A stretch of DNA of 13,511 nt from an uncultured Pseudorhodobacter sp. (lineage in GTDB: Bacteria > Pseudomonadota > Alphaproteobacteria > Rhodobacterales > Rhodobacteraceae), in contig CAMFIX010000030.1 in the NCBI GenBank assembly GCA_945952425.1, forward strand, positions 1 through 13,511, in the 5' to 3' direction. The notes below the pieces were generated by a model. The model saw only the letters and a program-made list of their open reading frames with translations, had not been told where the DNA came from and did no database searches. Both the position numbers and the translations under genes were made by a program. Shown here piece by piece: positions 1-6,142 of this stretch; the first letter of the stretch is position 1; each line of letters starts with the position of its first letter.

Positions 1-228
1 CGCTGTGCCGCCCTGCCGCTCCCCTTCATCGAAAACATGCTCTGCTGGCCCGCCGGCCCCGAACCTTACGACGGCGCCTGGGCCCCGCATTGGTACAACG
101 CCGTCCACGCCTCCACCGGCTTCGGCGACCCAGAGGGCCCACTGCCCGAACTGTCGGGCGAACATGCCAGGCTCTGCGACCAGGCCATGCCGTATTACGA
201 ACGTCTCGCCGCACTGCGCCTGAAATGA
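1..228 (+). CDS. Sulfotransferase-like protein, C-terminal part (5' end outside window)
   Basis: The frame is open from the first base and ends at TGA 226-228, giving the last 75 residues of a longer protein. The tail contains PFIENMLCWPAGP, then PYDGAWAPHWYNAVHASTGF, and closes with a helix-like segment PYYERLAALRLK. The WPAGP...DG.WA.HWY...STGF pattern resembles the C-terminus of sulfotransferase-like P-loop proteins common in Rhodobacteraceae; this is recalled family knowledge, not a search result. The nucleotide-binding part lies outside the window, so activity cannot be judged. The gene converges on argG, and its stop codon lies directly beside the argG terminator. Certainty is high that this is coding and moderate for the family. 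Confidence 0.6.
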   Translation, partial: RCAALPLPFIENMLCWPAGPEPYDGAWAPHWYNAVHASTGFGDPEGPLPELSGEHARLCDQAMPYYERLAALRLK

Positions 229-262
229 AAAGGCGCCCCAAGCCAGGCTTGGGGCGCCAAAT
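229..262 (-). terminator. Rho-independent terminator of argG
   Basis: A perfect 12-bp stem (232-243 with 247-258) closes a 3-base loop. Read on the minus strand the stem is followed by TTTTCATTTCA, a U-rich tract, so it suits termination of argG transcripts coming from the right. On the plus strand only AAAT follows, so it is a poor U-tract terminator for the sulfotransferase-like gene. Its T-tract runs into the 3' end of that gene. Confidence 0.85.
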
Positions 263-282
263 CGCCTGCGCAGAGGGCAAGC

Positions 283-1512
283 TTACTTCTTCACCCGCGC
301 ATTGCGGTTCGCCACCAGCTTCAGCCGCAGCGCGTTCAGACGGATGAAGCCCTCCGCGTCCTTCTGGTCGTAGGCGCCGGCGTCTTCCTCGAAGGTCACG
401 TGCTTTTCGCTGTACAGCGAGGCGTCCGACCAGCGCGCCACCGTCCGGGCCGAGCCCTTGTAGAGCTTCACCCGCACCGTGCCGGAGACATGTTCCTGCG
501 TCTTGTCGATCAGCGCCTGCAGCGCCTCGCGTTCGGGCGAGAACCAGAAGCCGTTGTAGATCAGCTCGGCATAGCGCGGCATGATGGAATCCTTCAGGTG
601 GCCTGCGCCGGAATCCAGCGTGATCTGCTCGATGCCGCGGTGCGCCTCCAGAAGGATCGTGCCGCCGGGGGTTTCATACAACCCGCGCGACTTCATGCCG
701 ACGAAGCGGTTTTCCACCAGGTCCAAAAGGCCGACGCCATGCTTGCCGCCGATCTCGTTCAGGCGAGTCAGGATCGTGGCGGGCGACAAAGCCTCGCCGT
801 TGATCGCCACCGCATCGCCCTTTTCAAACGTGATCTCGACATATTCCGGCGTATCGGGCGCCTTCTCGACCGGGGTCACGCGCTGATAGACGAATTCCGG
901 CGCCTCTTCGGCCGGGTTCTCCAGCACTTTGCCTTCCGAGGAGGTGTGCAGCAGGTTGGCATCGACGCTGAACGGAGCCTCGCCGCGCTTGTCCTTGGCG
1001 ATCGGAATCTGGTTCGCCTCGGCGAATTCCAGAAGCTTGGTGCGGCTGGTCAGATCCCACAGCCGCCAGGGCGCGATGACCTTGATCGACGGGTCCAAGG
1101 ACGCCGCCGACAGCTCGAACCGGACCTGGTCGTTGCCCTTGCCGGTCGCGCCATGGGCGACGGCATCGGCGCCGGTCTCATGCGCGATGCGGACCAGGTG
1201 CTGCGAAATCAGAGGGCGGGCGATGGAGGTGCCCAGCAGATACAGCCCTTCGTACAAAGCATTCGCCCGGAACATCGGGAAGACGAAATCGCGCACGAAT
1301 TCCTCGCGCACATCGACGATATGGATGTTCTCCGGCTTGATCCCCATCAGGATCGCTTTGGCCCGCGCCGGCTCCAGCTCTTCGCCCTGGCCGAGGTCGG
1401 CGGTGAAGGTCACCACCTCGCAGCCATATTCGGTCTGCAGCCATTTCAGGATGATCGAGGTGTCGAGCCCGCCCGAATAGGCAAGGACGACTTTCTTCGG
1501 CGTGAAGGTCAT
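283..1512 (-). CDS. argG: Argininosuccinate synthase
   Basis: This cytoplasmic enzyme joins citrulline and aspartate using ATP to give argininosuccinate, the penultimate step of arginine synthesis (EC 6.3.4.5). The 409-residue product has the usual family length. The N-terminal ATP pyrophosphatase loop AYSGGLDTS is at residues 11-19, and family segments such as GATGKGNDQVRFE and the GGKHGVG region follow. I chose the start at 1512 because it places the protein start just before the ATP loop and has GGAG (1520-1523) seven bases upstream; the open frame extends further to 1713, but that part overlaps the HPt gene and is not family-like. It lies 74 bases downstream of the HPt gene on the same strand. 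The gap holds a candidate promoter and a nested hairpin. The identity is very secure. Confidence 0.97.
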   Translation of the reverse strand: MTFTPKKVVLAYSGGLDTSIILKWLQTEYGCEVVTFTADLGQGEELEPARAKAILMGIKPENIHIVDVREEFVRDFVFPMFRANALYEGLYLLGTSIARPLISQHLVRIAHETGADAVAHGATGKGNDQVRFELSAASLDPSIKVIAPWRLWDLTSRTKLLEFAEANQIPIAKDKRGEAPFSVDANLLHTSSEGKVLENPAEEAPEFVYQRVTPVEKAPDTPEYVEITFEKGDAVAINGEALSPATILTRLNEIGGKHGVGLLDLVENRFVGMKSRGLYETPGGTILLEAHRGIEQITLDSGAGHLKDSIMPRYAELIYNGFWFSPEREALQALIDKTQEHVSGTVRVKLYKGSARTVARWSDASLYSEKHVTFEEDAGAYDQKDAEGFIRLNALRLKLVANRNARVKK

Positions 1513-1523
1513 GAGGGCGCTCC

Positions 1524-1558
1524 GGCAAAGGGTTCCCGGCGGGAATAATCGCTTTGCC
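1524..1558 (-). promoter_or_regulatory. Nested inverted repeat immediately upstream of the argG ribosome binding site
   Basis: Outer arms GGCAAAG (1524-1530) and CTTTGCC (1552-1558) are perfectly complementary. Inside them TTCCC (1533-1537) and GGGAA (1541-1545) form a second stem around a 3-base loop. The base of the outer stem touches the GGAG ribosome binding site at 1520-1523. As RNA it could control translation of argG; as DNA it could be an operator, because it overlaps the candidate -10 box. The function is not known. Confidence 0.4.
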
Positions 1559-1570
1559 CGCGCCTCACAA
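1542..1570 (-). promoter_or_regulatory. Candidate sigma-70 type promoter for argG
   Basis: Read on the minus strand, TTGTGA (1565-1570) and TATTCC (1542-1547) are separated by 17 bases, and transcription would begin around 1535. The -10 box is a weak match. If real, argG has its own promoter rather than relying on read-through from the HPt gene. Confidence 0.3.
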
Positions 1571-1586
1571 GTCAGGCTGCGAAAAG

Positions 1587-1931
1587 TCAGGCGGCGAAGG
1601 CTTCGGCCTGGCCGCCCAGGAACCGCGCCCGGCTTTCGGCATAGACGGCCCGCACGGTGCCGAGGTCGGTCGAGACATCGCCGGCATTGGCCCGCCTTTC
1701 GCCATCCTGACACTGCGCGGCCAGGGCCGAAAAGCCCAGGTTCAAGGCCGCGCCTTTCAAGTAATGCAAATCGGCGGCCAGCTTCTTGGCCCCGCTTTCG
1801 GCCGTGAGCCGGGCGACGGTTTCATCCGCCTCGTCCAGGAAGAGGCCGACGACCTCTTCGAACCCGTCTTCGCCGATTTCTTGTCGCAACTCACGCACCC
1901 TGGCCCAGTCGATCAAGCGATCTTCGGTCAT
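1587..1931 (-). CDS. HPt domain (histidine phosphotransfer) protein
   Basis: A 114-residue protein that is essentially one helical HPt domain. The phospho-accepting His is H56 in the motif LHYLKGAALNLGF (residues 55-67), which matches the family pattern of His followed by LKG and then an N-LG turn. There is no membrane segment and no kinase domain, so it should relay phosphate in the cytoplasm between a hybrid kinase and a receiver protein encoded elsewhere or next door. The receiver-PP2C gene starts divergently 172 bases away, an obvious candidate partner. The protein is acidic at its N-terminus (FEEVVGLFLDEADE), as usual for such four-helix bundles. The family assignment is firm; the partner is inferred. 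Confidence 0.88.
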   Translation of the reverse strand: MTEDRLIDWARVRELRQEIGEDGFEEVVGLFLDEADETVARLTAESGAKKLAADLHYLKGAALNLGFSALAAQCQDGERRANAGDVSTDLGTVRAVYAESRARFLGGQAEAFAA

Positions 1932-1986
1932 GGCATACCCCTACACACTGCACCCGATACCCAGTCTGCGCGCTCCGCATGAATGC

Positions 1987-2044
1987 CGGGTTAATGCCCG
2001 CGCCCGGTTCGCGACAGTTTTATCCTTCATCCGGCCTTAACCCG
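1987..2044. promoter_or_regulatory. Spaced 8-bp inverted repeat in the HPt / receiver-PP2C divergent promoter region
   Basis: CGGGTTAA (1987-1994) and TTAACCCG (2037-2044) are exact inverted copies whose centres lie 50 bases apart, close to five helical turns. They sit in the 172-base gap between two divergent start codons. This could be a bipartite operator serving both genes. The TTAA cores are reminiscent of CtrA half-sites, but the usual 7-base spacing is absent. No clear -35/-10 pair is visible. Confidence 0.35.
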
Positions 2045-2103
2045 CGGCGGTCACAAATGAGGGCCAACTGGCAAAAACCGTTCCGAATTCAGGCCCTTGT
2101 CGC

Positions 2104-3372
2104 ATGACGCTTACGCAGTTCTCCCCTGACGATTCGCCCCAGGGCGCCGCGGCGGCCCCGGTTCGGGTGCTCGTCGTCGATGACAGCCGGGCGCAAAGGC
2201 GCATCCTGACGATGCAGCTGGAACGCTGGGGCTATCACGTGACGGAGGCCGAGTCGGGGGAGGCCGCGCTCGACTTCTGCCGCGCGCAGGAGTTCGACAT
2301 CGTCCTGTCCGATTGGGTGATGACCGGCATGACGGGGCTGGAATTCTGCCAGGCCTTCCGCGCCCTCCCGCGCGAGGGGTATGGCTATTTCATCCTCCTG
2401 ACCTCGAAATCCGAAAAGGCCGAGGTGGCGGATGGGCTGGAAAACGGCGCCGACGACTTTCTGTCGAAGCCGGTCAATTCCGACGAGCTGCGGGCCAGGC
2501 TGCGGGCCGGGCAGCGCATCGTGTCGATGCAGAACGAGCTGGTCTTCAAGAACCACCTGGTGTCGACCACGCTGGGGCAGATCCAGAAACTTTATGATTC
2601 GCTCGACCGCGACCTGATCGAGGCGCGCAAGCTGCAGCAATCCCTGGTGCGCGACAGGTTCCGCGATTTCGGCCTGGGGCGGGCCTGGCTGATGATCCAG
2701 CCCTCGGGGCATGTGGGGGGCGACCTGGTCGGCTCGTTCATCATCGACGAGCGGCGGATCGCGCTGTTTTCCGTCGATGTCTCGGGCCATGGCGTGGCCT
2801 CTGCGATGATGACGGCACGGCTGGCGGGGCTCTTGTCCTCCGGCTCGCCCGATCAGAACATCGCGCTTTGTCTGACGGCAGAGGGCGCCCGCGACGCATG
2901 GCCGCCCGATGAGGTGGCGGCGCGGCTGAACCGCATGATGATCGAGGATGTGCAGGTCGAACAGTATTTCACCATGGCCTATGCCGAGATCGACCTGCTG
3001 GACGGCCAGGTTCACCTGGTGCAGGCCGGTCATCCCTATCCGATGATCCTGCGCCGCACCGGCCGGATCGAGCGGGTGGGGCAGGGCGGCATGCCCATCG
3101 GCCTGATCCCCGGCGCCAGCTATCAGTCGGAATCCACGGTGCTTTTGCCGGGCGACCGGCTGTTCCTGGTGTCGGATGGCGTGACCGAATGCCCCGGCCA
3201 AAGTGGCGAGCTGGGGGAGGACGGGCTGGCCGCCATCCTGAAAAGCTCGGCCGGCTTGCAGGGGCAAGAGCTTCTGGAATCGCTGATGTGGGATCTGTCC
3301 GACCATGCCGATGGCCAGGATTTCCCCGATGACGTGTCTTGCCTGCTCTTCGAATACACCGGGCCTGTTTAG
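2104..3372 (+). CDS. Response regulator fused to PP2C-type (RsbU/SpoIIE-like) serine phosphatase
   Basis: The 422-residue protein has an N-terminal receiver domain (about residues 20-138) with acidic pair D26/D27, phospho-acceptor D70 in IVLSDWVMTGMTG, T100 and K122. A helical linker (about 140-185) leads to a PP2C-like domain (about 190-420). Its metal-binding motifs are intact: GGD at 205-207, DVSGHG at 225-230, SDGVTE at 357-362 and DD at 409-410. Proteins of this build usually dephosphorylate an anti-sigma-factor antagonist in a partner-switching stress or lifestyle pathway; Rhodobacter capsulatus RbaY has the same architecture. No anti-sigma factor or antagonist is encoded in the window. 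The divergent HPt protein could phosphorylate D70. The 3' end converges on the SapC-family gene with 10 bases between the stops. Domain calls are secure; the pathway is inferred. Confidence 0.93.
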   Translation: MTLTQFSPDDSPQGAAAAPVRVLVVDDSRAQRRILTMQLERWGYHVTEAESGEAALDFCRAQEFDIVLSDWVMTGMTGLEFCQAFRALPREGYGYFILLTSKSEKAEVADGLENGADDFLSKPVNSDELRARLRAGQRIVSMQNELVFKNHLVSTTLGQIQKLYDSLDRDLIEARKLQQSLVRDRFRDFGLGRAWLMIQPSGHVGGDLVGSFIIDERRIALFSVDVSGHGVASAMMTARLAGLLSSGSPDQNIALCLTAEGARDAWPPDEVAARLNRMMIEDVQVEQYFTMAYAEIDLLDGQVHLVQAGHPYPMILRRTGRIERVGQGGMPIGLIPGASYQSESTVLLPGDRLFLVSDGVTECPGQSGELGEDGLAAILKSSAGLQGQELLESLMWDLSDHADGQDFPDDVSCLLFEYTGPV

Positions 3373-3382
3373 GGGGGGCCGT

Positions 3383-4108
3383 CTAGGCCACGGCCTGCGG
3401 CAACCGCGCCACCAGCTTTTCGAAATTCGCCAGCGATTGCAGATGCAGATAGACCAGCTCCGCCGCGTCCGACCGGATCAGCTCGGCCAGCTGCGCCTCG
3501 GGCAGGGCGCGCAGCTTTTCGCGGCTGACGACGTGAAACCCTGTCAGCGTCGCCTGCCCGCCGCCGGGCTCGGTCACCCGCGCCTCGTTCGGCTCCAGGA
3601 TACCAAGCGCCGCGACGAGGCGCCCGAAGGCCCGGGTGCGCTGGTGCTCGGCCTGGTAGGCGTTCACGAAATCCAGCATCCGTGTCAGATAGGCCGAGCG
3701 CTCGGCCCCTTCGAACAGCCGCTCGCCCTGGGCGCCGGTGCGGTCGATGGCGCGGCAGGCCTCGTCGATGCACAGCGTGAAGGTCTTTCCATCCGCCGAG
3801 GCCGAGAAAACAAAGGGATAGCGCCGCACGAAGGCCGGAACATAGCGCGCATCCCAGCCCGATGTCGTGACGAAAAGCCCGGCGTCCTTGTCGAAACCCA
3901 ACAGCGCCACCGGCACGGCCTCGGCCCCGTCCAGCGTGAAGACGATCGGGTATTCCTGCGCCGCCAGCAGGAATTCGGGGATGGTGACCGGGACCGAGTT
4001 GGTCTGGGCGGCAAAAGAGAAATCGGTGATCGGCGCAACGGACCAATCGGCGTGGCGCGCCAGAGAGATCGGCGTCACCTGTTCGTAAAACAGAAGCTGC
4101 TTGGTCAT
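3383..4108 (-). CDS. SapC family protein
   Basis: A 241-residue soluble protein without signal peptide or membrane segment. It opens MTKQLLFYEQVTPISLARHADW and contains ..VPVTIPEFLLAAQEYPIVF.., ..GWDARYVPAFVRRYPFVF.. and ..LCIDEACRA.., which match the SapC family, named after a Campylobacter S-layer locus. Its molecular role is not established. I chose the start at 4108 rather than the upstream in-frame 4159 because family members begin with this segment and GAGG lies four bases before the ATG. The gene ends 10 bases from the stop of the convergent phosphatase gene and is divergent from the diguanylate cyclase. The family call is good; the function is open. Confidence 0.85.
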   Translation of the reverse strand: MTKQLLFYEQVTPISLARHADWSVAPITDFSFAAQTNSVPVTIPEFLLAAQEYPIVFTLDGAEAVPVALLGFDKDAGLFVTTSGWDARYVPAFVRRYPFVFSASADGKTFTLCIDEACRAIDRTGAQGERLFEGAERSAYLTRMLDFVNAYQAEHQRTRAFGRLVAALGILEPNEARVTEPGGGQATLTGFHVVSREKLRALPEAQLAELIRSDAAELVYLHLQSLANFEKLVARLPQAVA

Positions 4109-4338
4109 GGCGCCTCGCGCTGCGGAGGGATCGGTCGGCGCAGGCTTGCGGAAGCGCAAAGGCTTGTCAATCCGCCCGCCGCGGGCGGTCGGCCGCCGGT
4201 CCCCCGGAATTCTCTTGCGTAAAGCCGCGAAAATGCCGCAGAGAATCCACGCACATCCACGATATTGACTGCCCCGCCATAATGCCGCTTCAAGAATCTG
4301 CCACTATATATCATCCTGCGCGACGAACGGGGGCAGCG

Positions 4339-5679
4339 ATGGACCTGCTGGGAAATATCGGACCCGACCCCAACAGCTATTGGCAGGCCGTCATCACGGC
4401 GGCGGGCCTTGGCGTTTGGGACTATGACATCAAGACCGGCGAGAAGCACTATTCTCGCCGCTGGCACGAGATTCGCGGCCTGACGCCGGGCGGCCCGCTG
4501 CCCGAAACCGACGAGGCCTGGTACGAGGTCGTGCATCCCGACGATCTGGAGGTCGCGCGCCATTACACCACGCTGATCAACGAGGGTCGCGCCGACACGG
4601 TCTCTTTCGAATACCGCGAGAAGAAGCCCGACGGCGAATGGGTCTGGATCATGTGCCGCGGCCGCGCCATCGCGCATGAGGATGGTCGCGCGATCCGCTT
4701 CGTCGGCGTCGATACCGACATCACCGCGATGAAGCAGACCGAGGACGAGCGCGCGCTGTATTCCAAGCAGCTGGAAATCGCGCTGACCGTGGGCAAGATC
4801 GGCATCTGGCAGTTCAATGCCGAGACGAACTCGGTCACCTGGGACCGGCGGCTGCGGCAGATTTACGGGATTCCCTTCGATCTCAACCCCTTGCCGCGCG
4901 ACATCTGGGAAAACGCGATCCATCCCGACGACCTGGAGATGGTGCAGGAGCGCACGGCCTGGGGGCAAAGCCAGCGCGAGGATTACGATCTGGATTACCG
5001 CATCATCCGCCGCGACGGGGCGGTGCGGCACATCCGCAGCCGGGTGTCGCTGGTCGAGGATGGGCCTGCGGGGCCGTCCTTCATGGGCATCAACTGGGAC
5101 ATGACCGACGACGTTCAGCGCTCGGCCCAGCTGGAAGAGGCCAAGCGCGAGGCGGAGGAGCGGCTGTATCAGCTGTCGCTGGCGCATAAGGAGCTGGAAT
5201 ACCTGTCGAACCACGATCCGCTGACCGGGCTGCACAACCGGCGCAGCTTGCGCAGCTACCTCTCCGACCTGTGTCCCGATGGCCGTGCGCCGCGCGGGAC
5301 GGGCTTCCTGCTCTTCGACGTCGACCGTTTCAAACGGGTGAACGACCGTTTCGGCCATGCGATGGGCGACGAGATGATCGAATGCGTCGCCAAGGCCCTG
5401 CAGGAAAAACTGCCCGAGGCCGGGATCATCGCGCGCACCGGGGGGGATGAATTCCTGGCCGTGGTGATCGAGGGCGATGCGAACCGGCTGGTCGATCTCG
5501 GCCTGGCCGCGATCGAACATGCCCGGCAGCAAACCCGCAGCCAGGGCGAAGAGATGACGGTCAGCGTCGGCATCGCCATGGCCGACGACGTTGCCAGCAT
5601 CTCGGATGTGCTGACCTGGGCCGACCGGGCGATGTACAAGGCCAAGCTGATGGGCGGGGCGGTGGCTGCGGTGGCGTGA
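4339..5679 (+). CDS. PAS-PAS-GGDEF diguanylate cyclase
   Basis: The predicted 446-residue cytoplasmic enzyme would make cyclic di-GMP from two GTP. Two PAS_3-type sensor domains (about residues 16-131 and 146-259) share WxYxx/WQFxx openings and HPDDLE motifs. A charged heptad-like helix (about 261-291) leads to the GGDEF domain (about 286-443). The signature GGDEF is intact at residues 368-372 (5440-5454), preceded by FDVDRFKRVND. The RxxD inhibitory site normally found just before the signature reads PEAG, so product feedback at that site is unlikely. There is no EAL domain or membrane segment. An in-frame ATG at 4282 would add 19 residues but has no ribosome binding site; the start at 4339 follows GGGGGCAGCG, and the TATATA at 4305-4310 would suit a -10 box downstream of 4282. 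A terminator hairpin follows the gene. Confidence 0.92.
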   Translation: MDLLGNIGPDPNSYWQAVITAAGLGVWDYDIKTGEKHYSRRWHEIRGLTPGGPLPETDEAWYEVVHPDDLEVARHYTTLINEGRADTVSFEYREKKPDGEWVWIMCRGRAIAHEDGRAIRFVGVDTDITAMKQTEDERALYSKQLEIALTVGKIGIWQFNAETNSVTWDRRLRQIYGIPFDLNPLPRDIWENAIHPDDLEMVQERTAWGQSQREDYDLDYRIIRRDGAVRHIRSRVSLVEDGPAGPSFMGINWDMTDDVQRSAQLEEAKREAEERLYQLSLAHKELEYLSNHDPLTGLHNRRSLRSYLSDLCPDGRAPRGTGFLLFDVDRFKRVNDRFGHAMGDEMIECVAKALQEKLPEAGIIARTGGDEFLAVVIEGDANRLVDLGLAAIEHARQQTRSQGEEMTVSVGIAMADDVASISDVLTWADRAMYKAKLMGGAVAAVA

Positions 5680-5714
5680 CACCTTGACCGGCAGGCCGCG
5701 CGGCCCTATCCCAG

Positions 5715-5742
5715 CCCGGACGGGTCGCCCGTCGGGGGTTTT
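5715..5742 (+). terminator. Probable rho-independent terminator of the diguanylate cyclase gene
   Basis: Arms 5715-5724 and 5728-5737 pair over ten positions with one G-G mismatch around a 3-base loop, and TTTT follows (5739-5742). It lies 36 bases after the cyclase stop. Its position argues against starting the next gene at TTG 5684, which would place the hairpin inside a coding region. Confidence 0.55.
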
Positions 5743-5746
5743 CGCT

Positions 5747-6109
5747 TTGCGCCTTGCCGTGTCCTTACGGGCCTGCCTCGTGCTGCTGCTGCTGTTTGCG
5801 GCGCAGTTCCAGGTCGGCTTGATGCCGGCAGAGGCCGGCGGACGGGCGGTCATGGTCATCTGCTCGGGCGACGGGCCCTTGATGATGGTCGTCGATCCGA
5901 CGACGGGCAAGTTGCGCCCCGCCCCTCCGGCGACGAAGTCTTCGGGTTGCGATTGGGCTGGGGGCGCGCTGGCGGTGGAGCCTGCAGCCACCGCGGTGCT
6001 TTTCGTGGCGCCGGTCGTGGGCGTCGCGCCGCAGACCGCGGCCGACGTGTGGCGTCCGGCGCATGACCCGCGCGGCATCTGGGCGCGGGGGCCTCCCCGG
6101 TCGATGTGA
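5747..6109 (+). CDS. Small DUF2946-like exported protein
   Basis: A predicted protein of about 120 residues with a hydrophobic leader (MRLAVSLRACLVLLLLF..., ending near AEA) that looks like a signal peptide or an N-terminal anchor. The mature part begins GRAVMVICSGDGPLMMVVD and has a second cysteine in SSGCDWAGG, followed by an Ala/Val-rich hydrophobic stretch. The order leader, ICSGDGP, later Cys resembles DUF2946 proteins, often encoded near copper or siderophore uptake genes; this is a recalled resemblance. The start is uncertain: TTG 5747 has GGGGG eight bases upstream, GTG 5759 is also possible, and TTG 5684 would read through a terminator hairpin. The PepSY gene begins 33 bases later, suggesting one transcript. 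Confidence 0.6.
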   Translation: MRLAVSLRACLVLLLLFAAQFQVGLMPAEAGGRAVMVICSGDGPLMMVVDPTTGKLRPAPPATKSSGCDWAGGALAVEPAATAVLFVAPVVGVAPQTAADVWRPAHDPRGIWARGPPRSM

Positions 6110-6142
6110 GCCTTTCCTTCACATCAACCTGACGAGGACAAC

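Noticed and set aside
400..1548. Long plus-strand open frame opposite argG
   Set aside because: It is antisense to the well-conserved argG sequence and has no recognisable family pattern.
1988..2043. CtrA-type binding site suggested by the TTAA motifs
   Set aside because: The CtrA consensus needs TTAA-N7-TTAA; here the TTAA cores are about 42 bases apart and inverted.
3377..3395. Short hairpin GGCCGT/ACGGCC between the convergent phosphatase and SapC genes
   Set aside because: Only six pairs, overlapping the SapC stop region and without a T-tract on either strand; too weak to call a terminator.
4172..4188. CCGCCCG-CCG-CGGGCGG stem in the SapC/diguanylate cyclase intergenic region
   Set aside because: GC-only inverted repeat in GC-rich DNA with no T-tract and no link to a start codon; likely chance. 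The rest of this roughly 230-base gap shows only a possible TATATA -10 box.
4265..4283. TTGACT followed by CATAAT upstream of the diguanylate cyclase
   Set aside because: The two hexamers are only seven bases apart, too close to form a promoter.
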